Made by a program: the position numbers and the translations under genes. A stretch of DNA of 64,000 bases from an uncultured Chloroflexota bacterium (GTDB taxonomy: Bacteria; Chloroflexota; Anaerolineae; Anaerolineales; Anaerolineaceae). This document shows, one piece after another, positions 40,199 to 49,237 of the stretch. Every line of letters begins with the position of its first letter. Positions within the stretch are counted from its first letter, which is position 1. The DNA lies in contig CACYHU010000026.1 in assembly GCA_902774215.1 (NCBI GenBank), positions 1 to 64,000 of the forward strand. Reading direction: 5' to 3'. The notes under the pieces were generated by a model. The model made no database searches. It was given only the letters and a program-made list of their open reading frames with translations, and was not told the origin of the DNA.

Positions 40199-41722
40199 AT
40201 GAATAAAGAAGTATCTGACAAAAAGGAAGCATCTGTCGCACGGAATGTGATCATCTACGGGATCGGCGGAGTGCTTTCCCAGGCAGCGGGATTGATCACG
40301 CTGCCGCTGATGACCCGCTTTCTGAGTTCCTGGGAATACGGCTCCATCGAAGTCATTACGTCACTTACAGGTTATTTCAACCTGCTGATCGGGCTGAACC
40401 TGATGACCGGGCTTTACCGGTTTTTCTTCGAAGCAGAAAATGACAAAGACCGGCGGGAAATGGTTTCCACCACCTTCCTTTTCGTTGGCTTTTGCGGAAT
40501 TCTGGTGATCCTGACGTCACTCCTGATGGGTGAAACATTTTCGCTGCGGCTTTTCAGAACTGCGGAACAGACCGGGCTGATCCGGCTGGCTTTTACAGCT
40601 CTGGTTCCTGTGGCTATATATACCTATTCGCTCAACCTGCTGCGGCTTGAGAACAAAGCACTGCCATATATGCTGATCGCGCTGACAGTTTCTTTAATAT
40701 ATATGGGCTGCATCGTGCTGTTTGTCGCGGTAATGAAGGTCGGGATCCCCGGCTATTATTACGCGCAAATCATATCAAACACGACTGGCGCTGTTATTGC
40801 GCTTTTTATCTCCCGGCAGCTGCTGGCTCCGCAATTTTCAATGAAATGGTTCAAAAAGCTTGCCATATACAGTTTTCCTCTGGTTCCCGGGACTTTATTC
40901 GGCTGGAGCTTATCGGCCAATAACCGCATGTTCCTGAATGCCTCAACCACACCGGTCCAGGTGGCATATTACGGTCTGGCAAACAAAGCCACGATCGTTA
41001 TCACACTTGCCACACAGGCTTTCTGCAATGCCTGGGAACCAACGATGTATTCTCTCTTGAACCAGGAAGAAAAGATCAAACGAACTCTGCCTTCAATGCT
41101 TTCACTTTATACCTTCGGGTCGCTTTCCATCTGTACGCTGGTAATGACCGCTGCACGGGAAATTTTCCTGTTCCTTGCTCCGCCAGAATATCTTGCCGGA
41201 ATCGGCCTGCTGGGCATCATGCAGCTCCGCTGGATCTTCACCATGGGCGTTTACGTGATCGACCCGGGAACAGCAAAAACCGGGAAAACCTGGTGGGTCT
41301 CCGTCATGCTGGGACTTGCGGTCCTGGTCAACCTGGGATCGAATATGATCCTGACACCGAAGCTCGGTCTTTACGGTGCTGTGATCTCTGAACTGTTGGG
41401 CTATGTGACAGCTATGTGCGGGCGCTGGATCGTCTCTGACAGGCTTTTCCCGATCGAGTGGGATCTGCGTTATTTTATCCTGATGATCGTCCTTTACAGC
41501 GCTGCCGCCTACGGACAGACCCGCATTATTCTCAGTGAAATGCCGTGGGGGATTAGTTTTCTGCTGCGGCTGCTGCTTGCGGCAGCGGTAATAGCCGGCG
41601 GATATCTGATGATCGACGAGCAGTCTAAGAGAACAATGCGGGATATTGTGAAAAATGTTTTATCGAAGATCAAAAAACAGAGGTCAGGCCGCAAAAACCA
41701 TGGAGCCACGGCCGGGAAATAA
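40199..41722 (+). CDS. Oligosaccharide/lipid-linked sugar flippase (Wzx-like, MATE/MOP superfamily)
   Basis: 507 aa with about 12-14 membrane helices. It begins VARNVIIYGIGGVLSQAAGLITLPLMTRFLSSWEYGSIEV, the characteristic start of polysaccharide-biosynthesis flippases. A central loop has FPLVPGTLFGWSLSANNRMFLN, which matches the family's conserved mid-region. It would translocate undecaprenyl-linked oligosaccharides. A basic tail (KIKKQRSGRKNHGATAGK) ends the protein. It lies 96 bp after the acyltransferase gene. Confidence 0.88.
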   Translation: MNKEVSDKKEASVARNVIIYGIGGVLSQAAGLITLPLMTRFLSSWEYGSIEVITSLTGYFNLLIGLNLMTGLYRFFFEAENDKDRREMVSTTFLFVGFCGILVILTSLLMGETFSLRLFRTAEQTGLIRLAFTALVPVAIYTYSLNLLRLENKALPYMLIALTVSLIYMGCIVLFVAVMKVGIPGYYYAQIISNTTGAVIALFISRQLLAPQFSMKWFKKLAIYSFPLVPGTLFGWSLSANNRMFLNASTTPVQVAYYGLANKATIVITLATQAFCNAWEPTMYSLLNQEEKIKRTLPSMLSLYTFGSLSICTLVMTAAREIFLFLAPPEYLAGIGLLGIMQLRWIFTMGVYVIDPGTAKTGKTWWVSVMLGLAVLVNLGSNMILTPKLGLYGAVISELLGYVTAMCGRWIVSDRLFPIEWDLRYFILMIVLYSAAAYGQTRIILSEMPWGISFLLRLLLAAAVIAGGYLMIDEQSKRTMRDIVKNVLSKIKKQRSGRKNHGATAGK

Positions 41723-41757
41723 GATAATTCCGCTGTTACAGCCGGATCTCATTTCTG

Positions 41758-42570
41758 TCAGTTGATCATATAAGTCGCTGTATAGCTCAGGTCCGCAGAA
41801 ATCTGAAGGCCGGGATCATCAACCTTAAAGGAAACTGCCGCACCGCATTCTTCAGCAGCCAGCTCAAAGTGGCAAAGCGCGATTCCCATATCGATTTTCT
41901 GTATATCCCAGTTATCTCCTGAGATATAGCCCTTTGTATGCTTTTCATAAAAATGAGCTTCATTTCCGCAAAGAACAATACGCCAGGGCTGTTTGTTTAC
42001 AGCAGAAGGCGCAAGACGTACAGCTTCAAAAACGTTCTTCAGTCTTCCGGCCTTTTCCGGAGTAAGTGCTGTTCCAAACTGTCCATCAAAAAACAGTTCA
42101 CCAAAATTGAGACGGCTGTCCGCTCTGACGCCCTTCCGCATCATTATCTCCCGCAGAGACATTTTTTTTGCAGGATAACCAAGAGGACTGACGCAGGGCA
42201 AAACTTCTCCTTCAGCAAGTGACACAGCTTTTTCAAAAGCCGGACGATTCATCGTCCCGGCAATGATCGTTGTACCGATGCCGAGAGATTCAGCAAACAG
42301 AACGATCTTTTCAAATGAAAAACCAAAAGCCTCCTCAGCGTGGGAGACCCTGTCCATTTTGCCGGCGATCCAGATGTTTGTATCTGTGATCACAGGGCTT
42401 GAAAGACCGTCTTTTTTTGCATCCAGCAGAAACCAGGAGACCGGGATATCATAAGGATTTGACGCACCTGCGGCAAAAGCCATTATTTTTTCCGCATCTT
42501 CCTGACGAAGGTCAGCACCGCTGAAACTTCGGACGCTCCGCCTGCTGCGGATGATTTCGAGTATGCTCAT
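41758..42570 (-). CDS. Nitroreductase family protein (TM1586-like)
   Basis: 270 aa from the ATG at 42570 (AAGGAGAATG upstream). N-terminal flavin-site motif IIRSRRSVRSFSGADL, then LGIGTTIIAGTMN and VLPCVSPLGYPAKKMSLRE, and a second FMN-fold half (FEAVRLAPSAVNKQPWRIVL, IDMGIALCHFELAAEE). The tandem-like arrangement of about 270 aa matches the TM1586 nitroreductase subfamily rather than the shorter NfsB type. It is probably an FMN-dependent oxidoreductase; the substrate is unknown. Convergent with the flippase gene. Confidence 0.85.
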   Translation of the reverse strand: MSILEIIRSRRSVRSFSGADLRQEDAEKIMAFAAGASNPYDIPVSWFLLDAKKDGLSSPVITDTNIWIAGKMDRVSHAEEAFGFSFEKIVLFAESLGIGTTIIAGTMNRPAFEKAVSLAEGEVLPCVSPLGYPAKKMSLREIMMRKGVRADSRLNFGELFFDGQFGTALTPEKAGRLKNVFEAVRLAPSAVNKQPWRIVLCGNEAHFYEKHTKGYISGDNWDIQKIDMGIALCHFELAAEECGAAVSFKVDDPGLQISADLSYTATYMIN

Positions 42571-42660
42571 AACATTCTCCTTATAAAACATTACAGAACA
42601 AAAAATGAATATTTATATCATACCATAACAACGGAGCTGAGTTCATTCAAATTAAAGCAA

Positions 42661-42682
42661 AAACACCGGCTTTCCGGTGTTT
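42661..42682 (-). terminator. Terminator of tRNA-Ser
   Basis: AAACACCGG-CTTT-CCGGTGTTT forms a 9-bp stem. On the minus strand it follows the tRNA 3' end by 4 bp and continues into TTGCTTTAATTT. Confidence 0.8.
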
Positions 42683-42686
42683 TCTC

Positions 42687-42776
42687 TGGCGGAGAGAGAG
42701 GGATTCGAACCCTCGTTACCTTGCGGTAAACGCGCTCTCCAGGCGCGCGCGTTAGGCCAGACTACGCTATCTCTCC
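42687..42776 (-). tRNA. tRNA-Ser(GGA)
   Basis: 90 nt including an encoded CCA. Acceptor GGAGAGA/TCTCTCC with discriminator G; anticodon loop CTGGAGA gives anticodon GGA (reads UCC/UCU). A long variable arm (TACCGCAAGGTA core) marks the class II serine tRNA. T-arm GAGGGTTCGAATCCCTC. A terminator follows directly, so it is a single-gene transcript. Confidence 0.96.
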
Positions 42777-42921
42777 GTAACTCACGATGGAAGATTATAC
42801 ACCAAATTTAAAAATTTGTGCAATTATATGACTATTTTTCATTATTTTCTGTTACTATATTTAGCAGGCAGCGCACTGCTATCCGGGTGCTGCATCAGAT
42901 TACTGACATAAAGGATCACCA

Positions 42922-43803
42922 ATGAAAACGAAGCTCTCACTTTTTTTGCTGATTGTCATATTTTTCAGCCTCACAGCCTGCAGTTCCGCAAAGGAAACCA
43001 TAAAACTGATGCCATTTGTCCAGCAGCAGATGGATCTGGGGCCCCGAACACCGGGCAGCGAAGCCCATGTCCAATTCATCAGACAGACAACCGCCATGCT
43101 GGAAGAAGCCGGCTGGAGTGTACAAAGCAGCGCCGAACGTTACCGGGGTAAAACGGTACAGAACATTACCGCGGATCGCGGGGCCAATAATGCCGGCGGT
43201 GAATGGATCGTCATCGGAGCGCATTTCGATTCCCGCATTCAGGCTGATCAGGAAAAATTCCCCGCGGACAGACAGCATGCTGTACCGGCGGCAAATGACG
43301 GGGCATCCGGTGCGGCGGTGCTGATGGGACTGGCAAAGACGCTGCCAAAGATGGAGAACAAACGGGTGACACTGGCTTTTTTTGATGCAGAGGATCAGGG
43401 GAACCTGATGGGCTGGCCGGACTGGTGCCTGGGCTCCAGCCTGCTGGCGGAACAATACGGGGAACTGGAACAAAAACCGGACGCAGTGATCGTGATCGAC
43501 ATGATCGGAGATGCAGATCTCAATATCTACAGGGAAAAATATTCCGACAAAGCACTGACTGATGAGCTTTTCGGGATAGCGGAAAAACTCGGATATTCAA
43601 AACAATTTATCAACAAAGAAAAATACGCCATGCAGGATGACCATATTCCCTTCCTTGAACAGGGAATTCCCGCAGCTGACCTGATCGACTTTGACTATCC
43701 CTGGTGGCATACGCTGGGCGATACAAGCGATAAAGTCTCAGAAGAGAGTCTGCAGACTGTTTACAGTGTCCTTTATCAATATCTGACAAAACCTGAAAAA
43801 TGA
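42922..43803 (+). CDS. M28 family metallopeptidase-like lipoprotein (glutaminyl cyclase-like)
   Basis: 293 aa. The lipoprotein signal MKTKLSLFLLIVIFFSLTAC has the lipobox Cys at residue 20. The M28 fold is visible: VIGAHFDSR (zinc His), ANDGASGAAVLMGLA (bridging Asp), LAFFDAEDQG (Glu/Asp), VIVIDMIGDAD and WWHTLGDTSDK (zinc His). The spacing and FFDAEDQG resemble glutaminyl-peptide cyclotransferase-like members as much as aminopeptidases, so the exact reaction is uncertain. Its stop overlaps the birA start by 4 bp. Confidence 0.88.
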   Translation: MKTKLSLFLLIVIFFSLTACSSAKETIKLMPFVQQQMDLGPRTPGSEAHVQFIRQTTAMLEEAGWSVQSSAERYRGKTVQNITADRGANNAGGEWIVIGAHFDSRIQADQEKFPADRQHAVPAANDGASGAAVLMGLAKTLPKMENKRVTLAFFDAEDQGNLMGWPDWCLGSSLLAEQYGELEQKPDAVIVIDMIGDADLNIYREKYSDKALTDELFGIAEKLGYSKQFINKEKYAMQDDHIPFLEQGIPAADLIDFDYPWWHTLGDTSDKVSEESLQTVYSVLYQYLTKPEK

Positions 43804-44624
43804 ATAATACAGAAAATATGAACAGGCTGACAAAAGAAGAATTGGCAGAGGCGCTGAAGGGGCTGCCGGTCGGGGAAATCCACTGCTTTGACACGATCGG
43901 TTCAACCAATGATTTCGGCTTCGAATGCTCCGCGGCAGGAGCCCCGGATATGACTATCATCACCGCATATGAACAAACCAAAGGACGGGGAAGAATGCAG
44001 CGGGAATGGATAACGAAGCCGGGCAGTTCTCTCCCAATGACCATTATTATCCGTCCGACCGCTGAGGAAATGGCAAATCTGAATCTCTTCTCTCCGCTTA
44101 CCGGACTGGCCGTCCGGGAGGGGCTGCTGCACCGATACGGGATCGAAAGCAAGATCAAATGGCCGAACGACGTTCTCCTGAAGAGCAGAAAGATTTGCGG
44201 GATCCTTTGTGAAACGCAATGGGAAGGAGATCGCCTGAATGCCCTGATTCTCGGTATCGGGATCAATCTGCTTCACGGTTCCGCGCCGGAGCTTCCGGAT
44301 CTGAACTATCCTGCTTCTTCTGTAGAGGATGAAACCGGTACTGTCATTCCGCGGGTGGAATGGATAAAGACATTTATCACACAGCTGATATTTTTACGTC
44401 CTCTTATCGGAAAACAGGCTTTTTTCGAACTGTGGGAAAGCTGTCTTGCTTACAAAGGAGAGGAAACTTGGCTGGTTCGTCAGGACGGCAGCAGGGAGCG
44501 CTGCACAGTCACCGGCATTGCACCCGATGGTTCGCTGATCACAACGGATCAAAACGGAAAAACAAGAACCTGGATAGCCGGAGAAATATCTCTGCGGGAA
44601 ATTCCCGCAATCAGGAATGATTAA
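43800..44624 (+). CDS. birA: Biotin--[acetyl-CoA-carboxylase] ligase (BirA, monofunctional)
   Basis: 274 aa. Catalytic-domain motifs: FDTIGSTNDFGFE, EQTKGRGRMQREW (GRGRxxR biotinyl-5'-AMP loop), IKWPNDVLLKSRKICGIL (KWPND) and LILGIGINLL. A C-terminal SH3-like domain begins near WLVRQDG. There is no N-terminal winged helix, so it should be a ligase only, without the repressor function. It biotinylates the biotin carboxyl carrier protein. Co-transcribed with the M28 peptidase gene, with which it has no obvious functional link. Confidence 0.93.
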   Translation: MNNTENMNRLTKEELAEALKGLPVGEIHCFDTIGSTNDFGFECSAAGAPDMTIITAYEQTKGRGRMQREWITKPGSSLPMTIIIRPTAEEMANLNLFSPLTGLAVREGLLHRYGIESKIKWPNDVLLKSRKICGILCETQWEGDRLNALILGIGINLLHGSAPELPDLNYPASSVEDETGTVIPRVEWIKTFITQLIFLRPLIGKQAFFELWESCLAYKGEETWLVRQDGSRERCTVTGIAPDGSLITTDQNGKTRTWIAGEISLREIPAIRND

Positions 44625-44625
44625 A

Positions 44626-44653
44626 GCAAAAAGCTGCCCAGGGCAGCTTTTAG
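44626..44653. terminator. Bidirectional terminator between birA and the DUF5679 gene
   Basis: AAAAAGCTGCC (44628-44638) and GGCAGCTTTT (44642-44651) form a stable stem with A and T runs at its sides, serving both convergent genes. Confidence 0.8.
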
Positions 44654-44671
44654 CTTTAAATCCTTTTGGAT

Positions 44672-44845
44672 TTATTTCGCAGGGGGTTCCATTCCCTCAT
44701 GTAGTTCAGTGCGGCCGATGCGATAAATCTTGGTGCCGCATTCCGGGCAAACGCCGAAAACAACAGCTGAACCACGTTTGTTGAAACCAGCAGTGGGATT
44801 CTGGATCTCACGCTTTGCCTTACATTTTACACAATATCCTTCCAT
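44672..44845 (-). CDS. DUF5679 zinc-ribbon protein
   Basis: 57 aa, too short for most gene finders. It begins MEGYCVKCKAKREIQNP and continues with FNKRGSAVVFGVCPECGTKIYRIG. Two CxxC pairs (CVKC, CPEC) form a zinc ribbon, and the sequence matches the DUF5679 family, which is frequent in Chloroflexota. GGAGG lies 7 nt before the ATG. The function is unknown; small zinc ribbons often bind nucleic acid or protein. Confidence 0.85.
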   Translation of the reverse strand: MEGYCVKCKAKREIQNPTAGFNKRGSAVVFGVCPECGTKIYRIGRTELHEGMEPPAK

Positions 44846-45055
44846 TTATTACCTCCAGGTTTGTAAAATATTGCCCAGAGCTTTTCAGCTCTTTTGTATT
44901 CAAGATACCAGAGGAAATTCTCTGATTACCTCATATTATATGAGTATACACAATGTCGCGAAAAAATCAAGGGCTCCTGAAGAAATAAAAGGAAATTTTG
45001 TAAAAATATATGACGAATCTCAGCCATTACATGACAAATTTCATTTATTTTAAAG

Positions 45056-45085
45056 ATAAAAACGATCCTCACCGGACCGTTTTCA
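45056..45085 (-). terminator. Terminator of the cold-shock gene
   Basis: AAAACGATCC (45058-45067) pairs with GGACCGTTTT (45074-45083) with one wobble. On the minus strand it ends in CGTTTTTATC. Confidence 0.7.
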
Positions 45086-45119
45086 GCAAATTTGAAATAA
45101 TAATTGATACGATTTCTGC

Positions 45120-45329
45120 TTACAGGATGGTAACGTTGCTGGCCTGGAGACCCTTCGGACCGCGTTCAACATTAAACTCTACTTCCTGTCCTTCTTTCAA
45201 AGTCCGGAATCCGTTTCCCTGAATAGAGGTGTAATGCACAAAAATATCTTCACCTTCCGGTTGGGAAAGAAATCCATAACCTTTTGACTCGTTGAACCAT
45301 TTCACTGTACCTTTTACTGTTTCACTCAT
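45120..45329 (-). CDS. Cold-shock domain protein
   Basis: 69 aa from the ATG at 45329 (AGGAGAAGG upstream; earlier in-frame ATGs lie in the leader). RNP-type motifs KGYGFL and DIFVHYTSI, preceded by [16 protein letters not shown]. It is an OB-fold RNA chaperone binding single-stranded nucleic acid. The leader of more than 100 nt may be structured, as in other csp genes, but I cannot assign elements. Confidence 0.93.
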   Translation of the reverse strand: MSETVKGTVKWFNESKGYGFLSQPEGEDIFVHYTSIQGNGFRTLKEGQEVEFNVERGPKGLQASNVTIL

Positions 45330-45545
45330 TATTAACCTTCTCCTGATTTTTGATCCCTTACCGGGATAACTTTTGAATAACCGGGGAAAGCTCTGCTCAA
45401 GAACCAACCGCATGCTCTCTGACAACTCATGTTATTCTACATTTGTTATTTATATCACAAAAACAGGAATTTGACATAAAAAAAAAGTATATTGCTGAAC
45501 CGGTCAGATTAAGACAAGTTTCAAAAAAAATACCCATATACACCC

Positions 45546-45576
45546 TTGAATAAAAAATATACTTCTATAGTATAAT
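45546..45576 (+). promoter_or_regulatory. Promoter candidate for the DUF3298-like gene
   Basis: TTGAAT (45546-45551) and TATAAT (45571-45576), spaced 19 bp, slightly long. The start site is expected near 45583, 45 nt before the ATG at 45629. The rest of 45330-45545 is the csp leader and AT-rich DNA with no gene. Confidence 0.5.
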
Positions 45577-45628
45577 GAAATAAGGCGGAACAGAGTCCGT
45601 CCTGATGAGAAATCAAATAAGGAGTCTT

Positions 45629-46954
45629 ATGAAAAAGTTTATATTTATTATTATGACACTGCTTGTACTGACCGCTGCGTTCACCGCCATCAGTGCAGAT
45701 GAGCTTTATTCCTTTGAACTTTCGGAGGCAGCTCATACAGAAGACCGTACCGATAACTGCTATATAGACCTTTCCATCCCGCAGATCAAAGGTCTTGCTG
45801 ACAAATCCGTTGAAGAAGCACTGAATGCTTACTTTATGAGCTGGCGGGAAAAAATCGTTGAAGAATATGAAAACGATATAGAAATGATGCAGGCAGAATA
45901 TTCTGATGAAGATATGCCTCATTTCGGCCATGAATACAGATGGGAAAAGGTTGCAGAATCAGACGATTACTTCGTGTTCAAAACCTGGCTTTATTATGCC
46001 GCCGGATCTTCCATGACTGTCAACGAATACTGGACGCTTGACAAGCACAGCGGGAATCTGCTTACACTCTCCGATGTCGCAGATAAAGTCCGCCTTGAAG
46101 AGATCCGTTCGATGATCAAGACCGCAATGGATAAGGAAAATGAGACGAAGCAGGTCTTCTGGACCGATGAGGACATTTACTACACTGCATTCTCCTTTAT
46201 TGAAGAATTCCAGCACTGGTACATCAATGAAAAGGGCAATCTTGTCATCACCTTTGACAAATATGAAATCGCTCCTGGCGCATACGGCGAATCCAGATTT
46301 GAGATCACAGGCGATAAAGCTGTATTGATGAAAGATGATAAATATTCTTTCGAAGTCTATACTGCAGATACCATTGAGGCCAATGAAAACAACTGGTACA
46401 TGAATATAAAAATTCCTGCCGTCAGCGGAATGGCGGACCTCGGCGAGCAAGAAAAGATGAACCAGCACTTTATAGAAAAGGCTGATGAGATACAGAAGGA
46501 GTACGAAACCGCAGTTGCCACAGCCGAAAAAAGTACCACGGAAGGCGATGGTCCTCACTTCGGATATGAATATTTCCATGTACTTCTTGCCGATACGCAG
46601 GATTATTTATCCTTCAAAACAGTTGCGTTCTTCGCTGCCGGTTCCTCTATGACATCCAATGAATTCTGGACACTGGATAAAAACACCGGAGAACCGGTCA
46701 AGTGGGAAGATGTGGTATCTCAGGACAAGATGCAGGAAATCCATGATCAGATCCTGGCAGAAATGACAGCTGCCAATGAAGCAGGAGAAGGCCTGTATTA
46801 TACGGATAAAGAATCTTTCGACTTTGCTTTTATAAACGTTCCGGCTTACCACCACTGGTATCTGAATGGAGACGGCAATCTGGTCATCTGCTTTGACAAA
46901 TACGAAATTGCCGTCGGAGCACAGGGTACACCGGAATTCGTGATCAAACTGTAA
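45629..46954 (+). CDS. Secreted protein with two DUF3298/RsiV-like repeats
   Basis: 441 aa from the ATG at 45629 (AAGGAGTCTT upstream). The signal peptide MKKFIFIIMTLLVLTAAFTAISA is followed by two homologous domains of about 200 residues. Each has a YxxxxxIPxxxGLAD/SGMAD start, an acidic helix, a strand with YxxFKTxxxxAAGSSMTxNExWTLDK, and ends HWYxNxxGNLVIxFDKYEIAxGAxGxxxFxI. This FDKYEIAPGA ending and the domain size are typical of DUF3298 (with DUF4163) as found in the anti-sigma factor RsiV. There is no cytoplasmic anti-sigma part here. It is probably an exported binding protein, perhaps for lysozyme-like or glycan ligands; that is inference. Confidence 0.8.
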   Translation: MKKFIFIIMTLLVLTAAFTAISADELYSFELSEAAHTEDRTDNCYIDLSIPQIKGLADKSVEEALNAYFMSWREKIVEEYENDIEMMQAEYSDEDMPHFGHEYRWEKVAESDDYFVFKTWLYYAAGSSMTVNEYWTLDKHSGNLLTLSDVADKVRLEEIRSMIKTAMDKENETKQVFWTDEDIYYTAFSFIEEFQHWYINEKGNLVITFDKYEIAPGAYGESRFEITGDKAVLMKDDKYSFEVYTADTIEANENNWYMNIKIPAVSGMADLGEQEKMNQHFIEKADEIQKEYETAVATAEKSTTEGDGPHFGYEYFHVLLADTQDYLSFKTVAFFAAGSSMTSNEFWTLDKNTGEPVKWEDVVSQDKMQEIHDQILAEMTAANEAGEGLYYTDKESFDFAFINVPAYHHWYLNGDGNLVICFDKYEIAVGAQGTPEFVIKL

Positions 46955-46976
46955 GATCAGCCGGATCATAAATTAA

Positions 46977-47016
46977 AAAAAACAGCCACTGATATAAGCG
47001 GCTGTTTTTATTTTTT
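46977..47016. terminator. Bidirectional terminator between 45629-46954 and argD
   Basis: AAAACAGCC (46979-46987) and GGCTGTTTT (47000-47008), followed by TTTTTATTTTTT on the plus strand and by TTTTTTTTAATTT on the minus strand. Confidence 0.85.
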
Positions 47017-47041
47017 ACATCACAAAGCTGCGATTCGTTTC

Positions 47042-48217
47042 TTATTCCCGAATTTCCGCACAGAGCTGTTTGAGAACAGCAACAGCTTCACCGAGAAGAT
47101 CCTGTGGAATATTCAGTGCAGGAAGAAGACGGATGCGATCCTTGGCTGTAAGGGCCAGAACACCTTTCTTAATGGCAGCATTGACGATCCTGGATGCGGG
47201 ACCGACCGGTTTGATGCCGATCATCAATCCCATACCGCTGATGGATTCCACACCCGCTGCGCCGGTGAATTGTTCAAAAATATAAGCGCTCTTCCTACGG
47301 ACATCCGCAAGCAGCTCGTCATCAATGCGGCTGAGTATCGTCAGACCACCGGCACAGGCAACGGGATTGCCGCCAAAGGTTGAACCATGATCACCGGCAT
47401 GAAGCACATCCTGGACCTTTTCGCCCATCAGGCAGGCACCAAGGGGCAAACCGCCGCCGATTCCTTTGGCTGTAGAGACGATATCCGGCTGAATGCCGTA
47501 ATTCATATAAGCATAAAGCTGTCCGGTACGGCCGTTGCCGGTCTGGACTTCATCGATAATAAGCGGAATATCATTTTCTTTCGCAAATACGGCTGTCTGC
47601 TTCACAAAATCTTCAGTGAGCGGCAGCACGCCGCCTTCACCCTGAACGATCTCCATCATGATCCCTGCAGCATTGGTTTCCTGTGCGGTTTTCTTTAATG
47701 TTTCAAAATCATTAGCAGGAACATGGACAAATCCAGGCGTAAGCGGCTGGAACAGCTCATGATAATGCTCCTGTCCGGTTGCCGCTAAAGTTGTTAAGGT
47801 TCGTCCATGGAAGCTGTTGACCAGCGTAATGATCGTAAAGCACTCCGAACCTTTCTTTTCAGCGGAATATTTGCGGGCAACCTTGATAGAGCATTCGTTG
47901 GCTTCCGCACCGGAATTGCCGAAAAAGACCTTTTTCATCCCGGTCCGTTCACAGAGCATTTTCGCCAGCAGCGCACAGGGTTCTGTGTAATACAGGTTGG
48001 AGGTATGGGGAATCTTATCCAGCTGAGCGATCACAGCTTCCTTCCATATATCGTCCCCGGCTCCAAATACATTCACAGCGATCCCGGAACCCAGATCGAT
48101 ATATTTTTTCCCGTTATTATCCACCAAAACGGACCCTTTCCCGGAAACGATCTCCACCGGGAACCGCGCATAAGTGTTCGCGACATACATTTTGTCAATA
48201 TTTTTCAAATCGCTCAT
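47042..48217 (-). CDS. argD: Acetylornithine aminotransferase ArgD
   Basis: 391 aa, class III PLP aminotransferase. Motifs: LDLGSGIAVNVFG-type start, FFGNSGAEANECSIKVAR, NSFHGRTLTTLAATGQE, LIIDEVQTGNGRTGQLYAY and the Lys of STAKGIGGGLPLGA (Schiff base). It transfers the amino group from glutamate to N-acetylglutamate semialdehyde. It is the last gene of argCJBD, 123 bp after argB, with a terminator at 46977-47016. Confidence 0.94.
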   Translation of the reverse strand: MSDLKNIDKMYVANTYARFPVEIVSGKGSVLVDNNGKKYIDLGSGIAVNVFGAGDDIWKEAVIAQLDKIPHTSNLYYTEPCALLAKMLCERTGMKKVFFGNSGAEANECSIKVARKYSAEKKGSECFTIITLVNSFHGRTLTTLAATGQEHYHELFQPLTPGFVHVPANDFETLKKTAQETNAAGIMMEIVQGEGGVLPLTEDFVKQTAVFAKENDIPLIIDEVQTGNGRTGQLYAYMNYGIQPDIVSTAKGIGGGLPLGACLMGEKVQDVLHAGDHGSTFGGNPVACAGGLTILSRIDDELLADVRRKSAYIFEQFTGAAGVESISGMGLMIGIKPVGPASRIVNAAIKKGVLALTAKDRIRLLPALNIPQDLLGEAVAVLKQLCAEIRE

Positions 48218-48340
48218 GATCTATATCACTCTTTTCTGAAAATGATCCATTTGGAAGGAAATCTGAATCATTCTGATCATTGTATCCGCAAAGACAGTCC
48301 CTTCCAATTAATGAACCCTTAGCTTCTCAATTCTCGTTTT

Positions 48341-49201
48341 TTACGAAAAAACCAATGTCCCGGCGCCTTCATCCGTCAGAAGTTCCATCAGGATGGAATG
48401 AGGAATGCGGCCGTCCATGATAACTACTTTCTTCACACCGGAGCGGATCGCCTCGATGCAGCACTCCACTTTGGGGATCATACCGCCGGCAATGATTCCC
48501 TGTTCCCGCAGATGTTTGGCTTCTTCCACACTCATTTCGGAAATCAGCGTAGACAGATCATCCTTATCTCTCAGCACACCGGGGACATCTGTCATCATCA
48601 ACAGACGTTCCGCCTGCAGAGCACCCGCAATATAAGCAGCAGCGGTGTCGCCGTTGATATTGTAGGTGTTCCCGGCATCATCACAGCCAAGTGTAGCGAT
48701 CACAGGAATATATCCGTCATCGAGCATATCAAGGATCGGTTCTGCATTGATGCAGGTAATGTTTCCGACAAATCCGAGCCGCTCATCCTTGATTTCAGCC
48801 TGGATCATATGACCGTCAATACCGGAAAGACCGATAGCGTTTCCGCCGAAATGCTCGATCATATTCACAAGGGATTTGTTGATCTTCCCTGCCAGCACCA
48901 TCTGCGCAATGTCAACAGTTTCCTTATCTGTCACGCGCAGCCCGTCAATAAATACAGCTTCTTTCCCCAGGCGCTTCATCAGGTCGCTGATTTCCGGACC
49001 GCCGCCATGTACCAGTACGACACGGATGCCGATGAGGGAAAGCAGCACAATATCTTCCATGACCTGATGTTTCAGTTCCTCGTTGATCATGGCATTACCG
49101 CCATATTTGATCACCACGATCTTTTTATAATAACGCCGGATGTTCGGCATGGCCTGAACCAGAACCTCCGCCCGTTCCGCATTTGAAAAATCTTTGTTCA
49201 T
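48341..49201 (-). CDS. argB: Acetylglutamate kinase ArgB
   Basis: 286 aa, amino acid kinase family. KIVVIKYGGNAMINE (phosphate loop Lys), LVHGGGPEISDLMKRLG, VFIDGLRVTD and AGALQAERLLMMTDVPGVL are diagnostic. The N-terminal extension (SNAERAEVLVQAMPNIRRYYKK) resembles the helix that makes some ArgB enzymes hexameric and arginine-inhibited. It phosphorylates N-acetylglutamate. GGAG precedes the ATG, 36 bp after argJ. Confidence 0.94.
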   Translation of the reverse strand: MNKDFSNAERAEVLVQAMPNIRRYYKKIVVIKYGGNAMINEELKHQVMEDIVLLSLIGIRVVLVHGGGPEISDLMKRLGKEAVFIDGLRVTDKETVDIAQMVLAGKINKSLVNMIEHFGGNAIGLSGIDGHMIQAEIKDERLGFVGNITCINAEPILDMLDDGYIPVIATLGCDDAGNTYNINGDTAAAYIAGALQAERLLMMTDVPGVLRDKDDLSTLISEMSVEEAKHLREQGIIAGGMIPKVECCIEAIRSGVKKVVIMDGRIPHSILMELLTDEGAGTLVFS

Positions 49202-49237
49202 TTTTTCTCCAAATTTCTGATTCTTTATAATTTTTTT